A stretch of DNA of 64,000 nt from Brevundimonas sp. SL130 (GTDB lineage Bacteria; Pseudomonadota; Alphaproteobacteria; Caulobacterales; Caulobacteraceae). A program made the translations under genes and the position numbers. The DNA is taken from assembly GCF_026625805.1 (NCBI RefSeq), contig NZ_CP113064.1:3140657-3204656 (forward strand), written 5' to 3'. Below the pieces are notes generated by a model. The model searched no databases. It saw only the letters and a program-made list of their open reading frames with translations, and was not told the origin of the DNA. Below, piece after piece: positions 26,079 through 35,035 of this stretch; within the stretch, counting starts at the first letter, position 1, and the number at the start of each line of letters is the position of its first letter.

Positions 26079-26215
26079 CCTTCTCCCCTTGCGGGAGAAG
26101 GTGGCCGAGCGGAGCGAGGTCGGATGAGGGGTCGCTCCCCGCCGCCGCCTGCGTGACCCCTCGCCCGACCGCGCCAGGACGACGGCTGCGCCGCCGTGCG
26201 CGGTCTCCCTCTCCC
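26079..26215. repeat. Intergenic palindromic element interrupted by an IS
   Basis: It begins with a perfect 9-base hairpin (CCTTCTCCC, 26079-26087, with 26093-26101; loop CTTGC). A central GAGGGGTC/GACCCCTC pair follows. It ends with the left arm GTCTCCCTCTCCC (26203-26215) of a second hairpin. The right arm of that hairpin is at 27358-27370, beyond the IS, and its loop was GCAAG, the complement of the first loop. Removing the IS restores a complete element between eipA and pheT with hairpins at both ends. Confidence 0.8.
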
Positions 26216-26220
26216 GCAAG

Positions 26221-27352
26221 GGGACCATTGCGTTACGGTCCCGCTTTTGGCTTGGCGCGATAAGGCAGCGCTCATGCTGGTGAGATTGGGTTGTTTCGGG
26301 TCGGGTCGGCGGGTTTTGGACGGATTCCGGGCTTGGTCAGGCGGGTTGCAGGGCGGCCCAGCGGCGCAGATTAAAGGCCATGGCGACCATCAGCATCTGG
26401 CCGGACGCCTTGGTCAGACCGATGTAGCGGATGCCGGTCAGGCCCATGCGGCGCTTCCAGGTGGCGAAGGTGGTCTCCACGGCGGCGCGCCGGCGAGCGA
26501 TCAGGCGGTTGAGCCGGGCCAGACGGGGCGGCAGTGTCGGGTGATGTTTGTTGGGCCGTCGCATCAGGCGCGGCTTGATGCCCTGAGCCTTGAGCGCGGC
26601 CTGCCGAGCATGGGTGTGATAGGCCGCATCGCCCAGCACGGCCCTCTCATCGCCCCGGACCAGAGCGTCGGCGGGAGTGGTGTCGTTGACGTTGGCCGGA
26701 GTGGTCAGGATCGACCGGATCAGGCCCGAGCCCTGATCGACGCCGACGTGGGCCTTGTAGCCGTGGGTCGAACCCGGCTTGCCAGAGCGGCGGGCGTAGG
26801 CGGCGTCGGGATCGACCCTGGCCTCGCCGGGGCCGCGCCGTCCTGCGGCCTGCGTCTCGATCAGGGTGGCGTCCAGCATCGTGCCCTGCTTGAGGACCAC
26901 GCCCGCACCCTCCAACTGACCATCCAGCTCTGCGAACAGACGCTCCAGCAGCCGATCCCGCACCAGCCGGTTACGGAACCGGCACAGGGTCGTGTGGTCG
27001 GGAACCTCGTCCTCCAGGCTCAGCCCGACGAACCGCCCGAACGCCAGGCTGTCGCCCAGCCGGAACTCCAGCTCGGCGTCCGACAGCCCATACCAGGCCT
27101 GAAGAAGCAGGGCCTTGAACAACAGCAGAGGCCGATAGCCGGGTCGGCCCGGCCCCTCCTCGCGAAGCCCCGCCAGCGTTCGCTCGAACCCGGTCCAATC
27201 GACCAGAGCCGACACCCGCTCCAGGGCCGCGCTGCCACTACGCCGCGCCAGCGCAACCTCGCCAAATCCCAACTGGCCCGTCCGCTTCACCGACATCGTA
27301 ATCCCTCCGTCGAGAACAGGGAATCACGATCCGCGAATAATGCAACGGTCCC
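26221..27352. mobile_element. IS5-type insertion sequence, apparently intact
   Basis: An element of 1132 bases with terminal inverted repeats GGGACCATTGCGTTA (26221-26235) and its counterpart at 27338-27352 (13 of 15 matching). It encodes one transposase on the minus strand. A direct repeat GCAAG flanks it (26216-26220 and 27353-27357), reading as a target duplication of the hairpin loop. The undamaged frame and clean duplication suggest a recent insertion. Confidence 0.85.
26337..27296 (-). CDS. IS5-family transposase
   Basis: A DDE transposase of 319 residues with an N-terminal DUF772-type domain (LLFKALLLQAWYGLSDAELE, DHTTLCRFRNRL). The first catalytic Asp is in GTMLDATLIE, the second in AVLGDAAYHT, and the Glu is in RRAAVETTFATWKRRMGL, with the Y-(2)-R-(3)-E-like spacing of the family. 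The N-terminal MSVKRTGQLGFGEVALARR is typical of the group. It occupies nearly the whole element and is not visibly disrupted. Confidence 0.93.
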   Translation of the reverse strand: MSVKRTGQLGFGEVALARRSGSAALERVSALVDWTGFERTLAGLREEGPGRPGYRPLLLFKALLLQAWYGLSDAELEFRLGDSLAFGRFVGLSLEDEVPDHTTLCRFRNRLVRDRLLERLFAELDGQLEGAGVVLKQGTMLDATLIETQAAGRRGPGEARVDPDAAYARRSGKPGSTHGYKAHVGVDQGSGLIRSILTTPANVNDTTPADALVRGDERAVLGDAAYHTHARQAALKAQGIKPRLMRRPNKHHPTLPPRLARLNRLIARRRAAVETTFATWKRRMGLTGIRYIGLTKASGQMLMVAMAFNLRRWAALQPA

Positions 27353-27374
27353 GCAAGGGGAGAGGGAGACTGAA

Positions 27375-29852
27375 TCAGCCTCTCAGCTTGCCGCCCTGCT
27401 TCTCCACCGCCGCCACAATCTTTGCGGTCAAGGCCTCGATCTCGGCTTCGGCCAAAGTCGCCTCACGCGGCTGGATCACGACTTCCAAGGCGACGGACTT
27501 GAAGCCCTCGTCCACTCCCTTGCCGCGATAGACGTCGAACACCCGCACATCGGCGATCAGCGCCTTGTCGGCGCCGGCGGCGGCCCGGACCAGGTCGCCC
27601 ACCGGCTTGGCGTCCTCGACCACGAAGGCGAAGTCGCGGGTCAGGGGCATGAAGGCCGACAAGTCCGCCGATCCCCGCGCCTTGCCCGACTTGCCGCGCG
27701 GCTCGGGCACAGCGTCCAGCACGATTTCGAAGCCCAGCATCGGGCCGTCAGCGTCCAGCGCCTTCAGCACGCGCGGGTGTAGTTCGCCGAACTCGACCAT
27801 GACGTTCTTCGGGCCCAGTTGCAGCCGGGCCGAACGGCCGGGGTGCCACCAGTCGCGGTTCTGACCCTGGGCGAGTTGCAGCGAGGCGACCGGGGCGCCG
27901 ATCTCTTCCAGCAGGGTGGTCAGATCGGCCTTCAGCGCGAACAGGGCGTCTTCCCCAGCGCCGGCCCAATGACGGGCGGCGTGCGGGGCGACCAGGGCGG
28001 CGATGACCGTGCGTTGATCCTTGGGACCGTCGCCCAGATAGATGGGGCCGATCTCGAACAGGGCGGCGTCGGCGAAACCGCGCGCGACGTTACGCGCCGC
28101 CGCCTGGATCAGATTCGGCAGGGCCGAGGGCCGCATGCAGTCCAGATCGGCCGCAATGGGGTTCTCCAGCACCAGCCGGTCGTCTCCGCCGCCGAACAAG
28201 GCCGCCGTCGATTGTTTGGTGAAGGACCAGGTGACGGCCTCGGCATAGCCCAGGGCGGCCAGGGCGCGGCGCGCCGTGCGGACGCGGGCCTGGCGGGGGC
28301 TCAACACGCCGCCGGCGGGGCGGGCGACCTCGGGCAGGGGTGTATCGGGCAGGCTGTCGAAGCCCTCGATCCGCGCCACCTCTTCCACCAGATCGGCCCG
28401 ACCCTCGACGTCGCGCCGCCACGACGGCGGGGTGACGGTCCAGGGCTCGGCCTGATCGGCGGGGCCGGCGGTGACCTTGAAGCCGAGCTGGCCCAGGATG
28501 GTGCCGATCCGATCGTCGTCCAGGTCCATGCCGCTGAGACGTTTCACATAGGCGGGGTCGAAGGCGAAGGGCGCCGGGCCGGCCGGGGGCTCGCCGACGA
28601 AGACGATCTCGGACGGCTCGCCGCCGCACAGGTCCAGGATCAGGCGGGTCGCCAGTTCCAGCCCCGGCGTGACCGAGACCGGATCGACGCCGCGCGCGAA
28701 CCGATACTGGGCGTCGGAATGGATGCCGAGCGCACGGCCGGTCTGGGCGATGACCAGCGGATCGAACCAGGCGCTTTCGACGAAGACGTCGGTCGTGGTC
28801 TCGTCGCAGCCGGTCGACTCCCCGCCCATGACGCCGCCCAGGCCGATGGGGCGCTCGCCCCCGGCGTCGGCGATGACGCAGTCTGTGGAAGCCAAGGTGT
28901 AAGTTTTGCCGTCCAACGCGATCAGGCTTTCGCGATAGCGGTCACCCTCTTGCACATATTTCGTGTCATCACGCAATTCCCCACGAAATGCATCCTCGGC
29001 ATGGACTGACTGGCCGCCGCGCACCACAATCTCGGTCCCCGACAGCTTGGCCACGTCATAGACGTGCAGCGGGCGGGCGCGGTCATAGGCGATCAGATTG
29101 GTCACATCGACCAGCCGGTTGATCGAGCGCAGGCCGATGGCGGTCAGACGTTTTTGCAGCCAGGCCGGCGACGGCCCATTCTTCACGCCCCGGATCACCC
29201 GACCGGCGAAGACCGGACACATCTCGGTCGCCTCCAACCGCACAGTGATCGGCGAGGGGAAGGCCCCGCGCACCATGGCGATGTCGAAATGCTTCAGCTT
29301 GCCGACGCTGGCGGCGGCCAGATCCCGCGCAATGCCGGCGACGCCCAGCCAGTCGGGCCGGTTCGGCGTCACTTCGAAGTCGATCACGGGTTCCGCGCCG
29401 AACAGACCGGCGACCGGCGTCCCCACCGGGATCTCGGGCGGCAGTTCCTGAATCCCGTCGCTTTCGTCCGCCAGCTCCAGCTCCGAGGCCGAGCATAGCA
29501 TGCCGTTCGACACCACGCCGCGCACCGGCTTTTCGACCAGGGTCACGCCCAGGCCGGGCACATAGGCGCCAATGGGGGCGTAGATGGTGGTCAGGCCCGC
29601 CCGCGCGTTCGGCGCGCCGCAGACGATCTCCTTCAGCCCGTCGACGGTCTCGACCTGACAGACCTGAAGCCGGTCGGCGTTGGGATGACGCTCGGCCGAC
29701 AGGATCTTGGCCACGGTGAAGGGCGCCAGCTTGGCGGCGGGATCAAGAACCTCTTCGACCTCCAGCCCGGCCATGGTCATGGCCTCGGCGATCTGATGGA
29801 CGTCAGCCTCGGTCTCGAGGTGGTCTTTCAACCAGGAAAGGGTGAATTTCAT
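27375..29852 (-). CDS. pheT: Phenylalanine-tRNA ligase beta subunit
   Basis: The beta subunit, 825 residues, of the heterotetrameric enzyme that charges tRNA-Phe. The N-terminus [12 protein letters not shown] leads into the EMAP-like tRNA-binding domain (about 40-150). B3/B4 editing-type domains and B5 follow, with [24 protein letters not shown] and [19 protein letters not shown]. The C-terminal ferredoxin-like anticodon-binding domain ends with [19 protein letters not shown] and a [15 protein letters not shown] tail. Its start overlaps the small upstream gene by four bases. The IS-split hairpin begins five bases after the stop and may have been its terminator. Confidence 0.97.
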   Translation of the reverse strand: MKFTLSWLKDHLETEADVHQIAEAMTMAGLEVEEVLDPAAKLAPFTVAKILSAERHPNADRLQVCQVETVDGLKEIVCGAPNARAGLTTIYAPIGAYVPGLGVTLVEKPVRGVVSNGMLCSASELELADESDGIQELPPEIPVGTPVAGLFGAEPVIDFEVTPNRPDWLGVAGIARDLAAASVGKLKHFDIAMVRGAFPSPITVRLEATEMCPVFAGRVIRGVKNGPSPAWLQKRLTAIGLRSINRLVDVTNLIAYDRARPLHVYDVAKLSGTEIVVRGGQSVHAEDAFRGELRDDTKYVQEGDRYRESLIALDGKTYTLASTDCVIADAGGERPIGLGGVMGGESTGCDETTTDVFVESAWFDPLVIAQTGRALGIHSDAQYRFARGVDPVSVTPGLELATRLILDLCGGEPSEIVFVGEPPAGPAPFAFDPAYVKRLSGMDLDDDRIGTILGQLGFKVTAGPADQAEPWTVTPPSWRRDVEGRADLVEEVARIEGFDSLPDTPLPEVARPAGGVLSPRQARVRTARRALAALGYAEAVTWSFTKQSTAALFGGGDDRLVLENPIAADLDCMRPSALPNLIQAAARNVARGFADAALFEIGPIYLGDGPKDQRTVIAALVAPHAARHWAGAGEDALFALKADLTTLLEEIGAPVASLQLAQGQNRDWWHPGRSARLQLGPKNVMVEFGELHPRVLKALDADGPMLGFEIVLDAVPEPRGKSGKARGSADLSAFMPLTRDFAFVVEDAKPVGDLVRAAAGADKALIADVRVFDVYRGKGVDEGFKSVALEVVIQPREATLAEAEIEALTAKIVAAVEKQGGKLRG

Positions 29853-30268
29853 GCGGTGGGCGCGCCCCCGAGGGCCTTAATGAAATGATCGATGAATTCG
29901 TCTGTGCCGGTGAAGCCCATGCCGAAGAAGACGCAGCGGTCGAACTTGCAATTCTGCATGGCGATGGTCCCGACCACCTTCTGCGGGCTGACGGGACGCA
30001 GCACCAGGCTGCGCACGTCCCCACCGTTCTCGCCCATATTGCAGCCGTCGAAATGGACGCCGCTCAGCGCCAGAAGCACGCCGGGGCCTTCGATGACGCA
30101 GCTGGTGAAGGTCTTGTCCTCGATCAGCGACCGGTTGGTCGCCTCGACCGTCTGCCGGTACAGGCTGAACAGCGGGAAGGTCATGCCCTCGTAATGGCTG
30201 CGCTGGGCCAGATCGTCCGGCACGACCACCTGGCGGCGCTGGACGACGGGGTTCTGCTGGAAGGTCAT
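29849..30268 (-). CDS. Unknown protein encoded between pheS and pheT
   Basis: A soluble protein of 139 residues with no signal peptide and no known catalytic motif. The second half has a pentapeptide-repeat-like rhythm ([27 protein letters not shown]), suggesting a short right-handed beta-helix. Its start overlaps the pheS stop by one base and its stop overlaps the pheT start by four, so all three are translated together. It might assist or regulate the synthetase, or be a passenger; I cannot name it. Confidence 0.8.
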   Translation of the reverse strand: MTFQQNPVVQRRQVVVPDDLAQRSHYEGMTFPLFSLYRQTVEATNRSLIEDKTFTSCVIEGPGVLLALSGVHFDGCNMGENGGDVRSLVLRPVSPQKVVGTIAMQNCKFDRCVFFGMGFTGTDEFIDHFIKALGGAPTA

Positions 30269-31344
30269 CAGCTCAGTCCGCTTGCAGGATTGGGGGCCGA
30301 AAAGGCCGAGAAGCCGTAGTGGGCCAGCCAGCGCGTGTCGGCGTCGAACATGGGGCGCAGGTCGGGCACGCCGTATTTCAGCATGGCCAGACGATCCACC
30401 CCCATGCCGAAGGCGAAGCCCTGATACTCGTCCGGGTCAATGCCGCAGTTGCGCAGCACATTGGGATGCACCATCCCGCAGCCCAGGATCTCCAGCCAGT
30501 CGTCGCCGGTGTTGAACACCAGTTTCCCGCCGGATCGGTCGCAGCGGATGTCCATCTCGGCCGAGGGTTCGGTGAAGGGGAAGTGGTGCGGACGGAACCG
30601 CGCCTGGACCTCATCCAGCTCAAAGAAGCGGGCGATGAAGGTCTGAAGCGTGGTCTTCAGGTGGCCCATATGGATGTCGCGGTCGATCACCAGACCTTCG
30701 ATCTGATGGAACATCGGCGTGTGGGTGGCGTCCGAATCCTTACGGAAGGTGCGGCCCGGCGCGATGATGCGGATCGGCGGCGTCTGGGACATCATGGTGC
30801 GGACCTGCACCGGCGAGGTGTGGGTGCGCAGCACCTTGCGCTCGCCCGTCTCGGGGTCGGGCTTCAGGAAGAAGGTGTCGTGCATCTCCCGCGCCGGATG
30901 TTTGGGCGGGAAGTTCAGGGCGGTGAAATTGTGGAAGTCGTCCTCGATGTCCGGGCCTTCCGCCACGGCGAAGCCCATCTCGGCGAACAGGGCGATCATC
31001 TCGTCCATCACCTGCATGGTCGGGTGGACCCCGCCCTTGCGACGCGGCCGGGCCGGCAGGGTCAGATCGACGCGCTCGGCCTGAAGCCGGGCGTCCAGTT
31101 CGGCGGCCTCCAGCTCGGCCTTCTTGGCCGTGATGGCGGCGGACACGCGGTCGCGCAGGCCGTTGATCATCGGCCCCTGTTCGCGGCGTTCATCGGGGCT
31201 CATGGCCCCCATTCCCTTCAGCAGGCCGGAGACGGAGCCGGACTTGCCCAGGGCGGCGACGCGCACCTCTTCGAGGGCGGCGACGGTTTCCGCGCCGCCG
31301 ATGGCGTTGATCAGGTCGAGTTCGAGTGTGGCGAGATCGGTCAT
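30268..31344 (-). CDS. pheS: Phenylalanine-tRNA ligase alpha subunit
   Basis: The catalytic alpha subunit, 358 residues. An N-terminal coiled-coil (about 1-90) is followed by the class II catalytic core. Motif 2 is visible around TSPVQVRTM and [20 protein letters not shown], with [15 protein letters not shown] next. Motif 3 is [20 protein letters not shown]. It heads the pheS-orf-pheT group. No Shine-Dalgarno core is visible before its ATG; a GGCCCG/CGGGCC stem (31347-31352 with 31361-31366) sits directly upstream and could affect initiation. Confidence 0.97.
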   Translation of the reverse strand: MTDLATLELDLINAIGGAETVAALEEVRVAALGKSGSVSGLLKGMGAMSPDERREQGPMINGLRDRVSAAITAKKAELEAAELDARLQAERVDLTLPARPRRKGGVHPTMQVMDEMIALFAEMGFAVAEGPDIEDDFHNFTALNFPPKHPAREMHDTFFLKPDPETGERKVLRTHTSPVQVRTMMSQTPPIRIIAPGRTFRKDSDATHTPMFHQIEGLVIDRDIHMGHLKTTLQTFIARFFELDEVQARFRPHHFPFTEPSAEMDIRCDRSGGKLVFNTGDDWLEILGCGMVHPNVLRNCGIDPDEYQGFAFGMGVDRLAMLKYGVPDLRPMFDADTRWLAHYGFSAFSAPNPASGLS

Positions 31345-31407
31345 TTGGCCCGTGCATTAGCGGGCCGGGGGCCGTTCGTCACCCTTGAAGGCGCGCGGCG
31401 GGATCGA

Positions 31408-32397
31408 TCAGGGCGCGGAGGCGATGGCGGGCAGGTCCGCGGCCGGCGCCTTGTTGGCCGCGACGATCCAGGCGGGCGGTTCGGGCTCCCAGCGAATGGG
31501 TTCGCCGTCGGTGACCTTCCAGCGGTGCAGCCACGAGATTCCGTTGGCCCGCACATAGGTGTCCGCATGAGCATAGATCGGGTCCGACAGGGCCTCTTCC
31601 AGCGTGACGAACCGATAGCCGCGCGCCAGATAGAGGGCGTGGATCTGCGGATAATAGGCCTGGTTCAGGCTGTTGGCGTGCAGCAGCAGGACCTGCGCCG
31701 GCTCGCGCCCGCCGGTCAGCTCGGCGCTATAGGGTTCGAAGAAGTCCAACACCGTCGTCATATGCGCCACATAGGCTTCGCCGATGCGGCGCTTCAGCGC
31801 CTCGTCGCCCAGTTGCTCGGCCTTGCGATACACGTCGGCGAACATCCAGTCGTTGTTGTCCAGGGTCACAGGCGCGACCGTATAGCCGCGCTGGGCCAGG
31901 CCGGCGGCGATGGCGTCGTGCTTTTCCTGGGTCTCGCCGGTGAACAGATAGGGGTGGCGGAACCAGTGCAGGGTCCGGCCGTGCGCCTCCAGCACCGCCC
32001 GCGTGGTCGGGGCGCCGGCGTCCACATCGGCCAGATAGGCCTCGGCCGTGGTGCGGTGAATATTGATGTGGCTGAAGCTGTGGTTGCCCAGATCGAGCCC
32101 GCCGTCCAGCCAGACGCCCAAGGCCGTCGGCAGGGTCGAGACACGGGTCGGCTCGCACACCTTGCCCTCGTTGACGAAGGCCGTCCCATGGGTGTCCAGC
32201 GGCTTGAGCATGGCGACGAAATCGCGGGTCAGGCGCATCAACTGAACGGGATCGCATAAGGCCTCATTCGCTGCCTGATAGGGCAGATCATCGAATGTCA
32301 CCGCGACCCGTCGCTCCTGCGCGAACGCCGGCAAACTCAGGGCCAAGGCCAGCACCGGAGCCAACATCACGCCAAGGATCGGAACACGTATCGTCAT
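31408..32397 (-). CDS. Secreted polysaccharide deacetylase
   Basis: A protein of 329 residues of the NodB/CE4 fold, which removes acetyl groups from polysaccharides with a metal-activated water. A signal peptide ends at LPAFA-QE (about residue 26). The metal site is TFDDLPY (Asp pair, about 34-40) with GNHSFSHINIH (the two His). WFRHPYLFTGET carries the Arg motif, and VLLLHANSLN the C-terminal His. The substrate may be peptidoglycan or an exopolysaccharide. It is upstream of pheS on the same strand by about 60 bases and could be co-transcribed, though the functions are unrelated. Confidence 0.9.
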   Translation of the reverse strand: MTIRVPILGVMLAPVLALALSLPAFAQERRVAVTFDDLPYQAANEALCDPVQLMRLTRDFVAMLKPLDTHGTAFVNEGKVCEPTRVSTLPTALGVWLDGGLDLGNHSFSHINIHRTTAEAYLADVDAGAPTTRAVLEAHGRTLHWFRHPYLFTGETQEKHDAIAAGLAQRGYTVAPVTLDNNDWMFADVYRKAEQLGDEALKRRIGEAYVAHMTTVLDFFEPYSAELTGGREPAQVLLLHANSLNQAYYPQIHALYLARGYRFVTLEEALSDPIYAHADTYVRANGISWLHRWKVTDGEPIRWEPEPPAWIVAANKAPAADLPAIASAP

Positions 32398-32558
32398 AGT
32401 CTCAGCCTAGCCCAGACTGCGGCCGGCGGACACCTAGGCAATACACCGTCCGCATGCAGACGACTTGTCCGAAGCATGCCTTGAAAGGTTCATGAACGGC
32501 AAAGCCGATGTTAAATATCACTCGCTAAGCCCTCCCTCGTGGACATGAGGGGGGCCGA

Positions 32559-34199
32559 ATGCCGCTGATTGGTGATTTCGTTGACTTGATCGCGCCGGTG
32601 GCTCCGTCCACCCCGTGCGCCGAGGTGTTTGACCGGTTCCAGACCGAGCCCAACACCCTGGCCCTGGCCGTGGTGGCGGACGACAATCGACCGGTCGGCA
32701 TTATCGAGCGCAACGCCTTCACCCTGCGGATGGCGGCCGAGTTCGGGCGCGCGCTCTACGCCAAGAAGCCGGCCGAAAGCCTGATGGACCGCAACGCCCC
32801 CATCGCCGAGGCGGCGACCAGCGCCGAGACCTTCTTCCAGGCCTATGGCGCCGCCGAACTGGGCGCCCTTCTCAGCGGCTTCATCGTCGTGGCCGACGGA
32901 CGCTATCTGGGGGTCGGGACCGCTTTGCAGGTCGTCCAGGCCGGGGCCGCCCTGCACCGCCAGCGCGCCGAGGAAATGGGCGCCCTGGCCCGCGACCTGG
33001 CCTATGCCGAGGCCGAGGCCGTCGCCTCCAGCCGCGCCAAATCCGAGTTCCTGGCCGTGATGAGCCACGAAATCCGCACCCCGTTGAACGGCGTCCTGGG
33101 CGTCGCCGCCCTGATGGACAAGAAGCTCGAACAGGAAGAGCTGCGCCCCTATGTCCGAACCGTCATCGATTCCGGCCAGAGCCTGCTGCGGCTGCTGACC
33201 GACGCCCTGGACATGTCGCGCGCCTCGGCCGGGATGCTGACCCTGGAGGAAGAGCCGCTGAACCTGTCGGCCGTCGCCTTCGACATCGACGCCCTGTGGC
33301 GGGCTCGCGCCGAGGAGAAGGCGCTGACCCTGACCGTCCGCACCGACTTCGAGTCCAGCCCCTGGGTCCGGGCTGACGGGATGCGGATCAAACAGCTGCT
33401 GAACAATCTGGTCGGCAACGCCCTGAAATTCACCCAGAGCGGCGGCGTGGTCGCCACCCTGGCCAGTCGCACGACGCGCGACGGTCTGCGGGTCGAACTG
33501 ACGGTGGACGACAGCGGGCCCGGCGTGCCCGAGGCGGCGGCGGCGACCATCTTCGACCCCTTCAACATCGGCAAGGCCGGGCGCGAGGGCGCCGGCGCCG
33601 GTCTGGGCCTAGCCATCTGTCGCCAGATCGCCGAGCGGATGGACGGGACCATCGGACTGAGCGTGGCGCCGCTGGGCGGGGCGCGGTTCCACGTCGTCCT
33701 GCCGCTGAACGCCTGCGCGGCCGACGAGGCGGGCGCCGCCTCGCCCATGGCCGAGCCGACGCCCCACGACACGCTTCATGTGCTGGTGGTCGACGACAAT
33801 CCCACCAACCGCTTCGTCGCCGGCAAGCTGCTGGAGATGTTCGACTGCACGGCGGAGATGGCCGAGAACGGTCAGGAAGCCTTGGAGGCGGTTCAGGCCC
33901 GGCCCTTCGACCTGGTGCTGATGGACATCAAGATGCCGGTCATGGACGGGGTCGCCGCCACCCGCGCCATCCGCGCCCTGCCCGGCCCGGCCGCCCGTCT
34001 GCCGATCCTGGCCTTGACCGCCAACGCCGACGAACGCGACGAGCTGGACTATATCGCCGCCGGCATGAACGGGGTGGCGCAAAAGCCGATCCAGCCCGAC
34101 GCCCTGCTGAACGCCATGCGGCTGGTTCTGGCGGACGCCGAGATCGACCGCCCAGCGAAATCCATGGCGGAACCCATGGCCGAGACCGCCACGGCCTGA
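32559..34199 (+). CDS. Soluble hybrid histidine kinase with CBS-like sensor
   Basis: A cytoplasmic hybrid kinase of 546 residues with no transmembrane helix. The N-terminal 130 residues look like a CBS-domain pair (VVADDNRPVGIIERNAF and IVVADGRYLGVGTALQVVQ), which would bind a nucleotide. A coiled-coil linker leads to the H-box SEFLAVMSHEIRTPLNGVLG. The ATPase domain has LLNNLVGNALKFT, DDSGPGVPEAA and GAGLGLAICRQI. The C-terminal receiver has its Asp in DLVLMDIKMPVMDG and its Lys in VAQKPIQPDALL. The ATG at 32559 is preceded by GAGGGGGG. No partner gene is adjacent; ChpT is a conceivable phosphate acceptor. Confidence 0.9.
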   Translation: MPLIGDFVDLIAPVAPSTPCAEVFDRFQTEPNTLALAVVADDNRPVGIIERNAFTLRMAAEFGRALYAKKPAESLMDRNAPIAEAATSAETFFQAYGAAELGALLSGFIVVADGRYLGVGTALQVVQAGAALHRQRAEEMGALARDLAYAEAEAVASSRAKSEFLAVMSHEIRTPLNGVLGVAALMDKKLEQEELRPYVRTVIDSGQSLLRLLTDALDMSRASAGMLTLEEEPLNLSAVAFDIDALWRARAEEKALTLTVRTDFESSPWVRADGMRIKQLLNNLVGNALKFTQSGGVVATLASRTTRDGLRVELTVDDSGPGVPEAAAATIFDPFNIGKAGREGAGAGLGLAICRQIAERMDGTIGLSVAPLGGARFHVVLPLNACAADEAGAASPMAEPTPHDTLHVLVVDDNPTNRFVAGKLLEMFDCTAEMAENGQEALEAVQARPFDLVLMDIKMPVMDGVAATRAIRALPGPAARLPILALTANADERDELDYIAAGMNGVAQKPIQPDALLNAMRLVLADAEIDRPAKSMAEPMAETATA

Positions 34200-34212
34200 C
34201 CCCAGAACGAAG

Positions 34213-34244
34213 AACGCCCGCCCCGGCGAACCGGAGCGGGCGTT
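34213..34244. terminator. Bidirectional terminator, hybrid kinase and rplT
   Basis: AACGCCCGCCCCGG (34213-34226) pairs with CCGGAGCGGGCGTT (34231-34244) with one mismatch and a CGAA loop, lying between the two convergent stops. A short T-rich run follows on each strand. Confidence 0.85.
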
Positions 34245-34268
34245 GATCTTTGCCGTACCGGCCTCGAC

Positions 34269-34622
34269 TTAAGCGAGAGCGGCGCGGACCTTGTCGGCGA
34301 CGGCCTTGAAGCCCGCCCCGTCAGCGGCGATCGAAGCCAGGACCTTGCGGTCCAGTTCGATGCCGGCCTTGTTCAGGCCGTTGATGAACTGGCTGTAGGT
34401 GAAGCCTTCGATACGCGCGGCGGCGTTGATGCGCTGGATCCACAGGGCGCGGAAGTTGCGCTTCTTGGTGCGACGGTCGCGATAGGCGTATTGCCCGGCG
34501 CGATCGACGGCGGCCTTGGCCGTACGGATGGTATTCTTGCGGCGGCCTGAGAAGCCCTTGGCCTGCTCCAGAACCTTCTTGTGCTTGGCGTGCGAAGTTA
34601 CGCCACGTTTAACGCGAGCCAT
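34269..34622 (-). CDS. rplT: 50S ribosomal protein L20
   Basis: L20, 117 residues, binds 23S rRNA early in large-subunit assembly. Family stretches are [55 protein letters not shown] and [20 protein letters not shown]. It follows rpmI by 54 bases on the same strand. infC, often next to this pair, is about 6 kb away here, separated by an exporter and two peptidase genes. Confidence 0.98.
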   Translation of the reverse strand: MARVKRGVTSHAKHKKVLEQAKGFSGRRKNTIRTAKAAVDRAGQYAYRDRRTKKRNFRALWIQRINAAARIEGFTYSQFINGLNKAGIELDRKVLASIAADGAGFKAVADKVRAALA

Positions 34623-34676
34623 GTCGCTATTCCTTCAAATTCTTTGGGTTGAGATCAGTCGTACAGCGCGCGCCGA

Positions 34677-34874
34677 TCAGGCGTACGGCATGTAGGATTT
34701 GATCTTCTTGGCGTCGGCGTCGGCCATGGTCTTGGTGCCGCGGTTTTGACGGATGTATTTCGAGTTGTGGCTGATCAAGCGGTGACGCTTGCCCGCAACC
34801 CCGGCCTTCACCTTGCCCGTGGCCGTGAATTTGAAGCGCTTCTTGGCGCCTGACTTCGTCTTCAGTTTCGGCAT
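34677..34874 (-). CDS. rpmI: 50S ribosomal protein L35
   Basis: L35, 65 residues, basic throughout, with the family pattern [20 protein letters not shown], then [18 protein letters not shown] and a C-terminal [10 protein letters not shown]. It is the first gene of the rpmI-rplT pair. Nothing like the gamma-proteobacterial L20 leader was seen upstream. Confidence 0.98.
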   Translation of the reverse strand: MPKLKTKSGAKKRFKFTATGKVKAGVAGKRHRLISHNSKYIRQNRGTKTMADADAKKIKSYMPYA

Positions 34875-35035
34875 TTCGATCTCCTTTTTGAGGGGCTACC
34901 GCTCTTCGAGCTACTTGAGCCCGCGTCGTGGTGTTCCTCAGAGTTTAAGAACCGCCTAGGCATGCCTGTTCGCCCGGCGGTTCGGTACGCGAAGGCGCGG
35001 CTTGTAAGCGAAGACGCCTGCCGACGCAAGATGAG

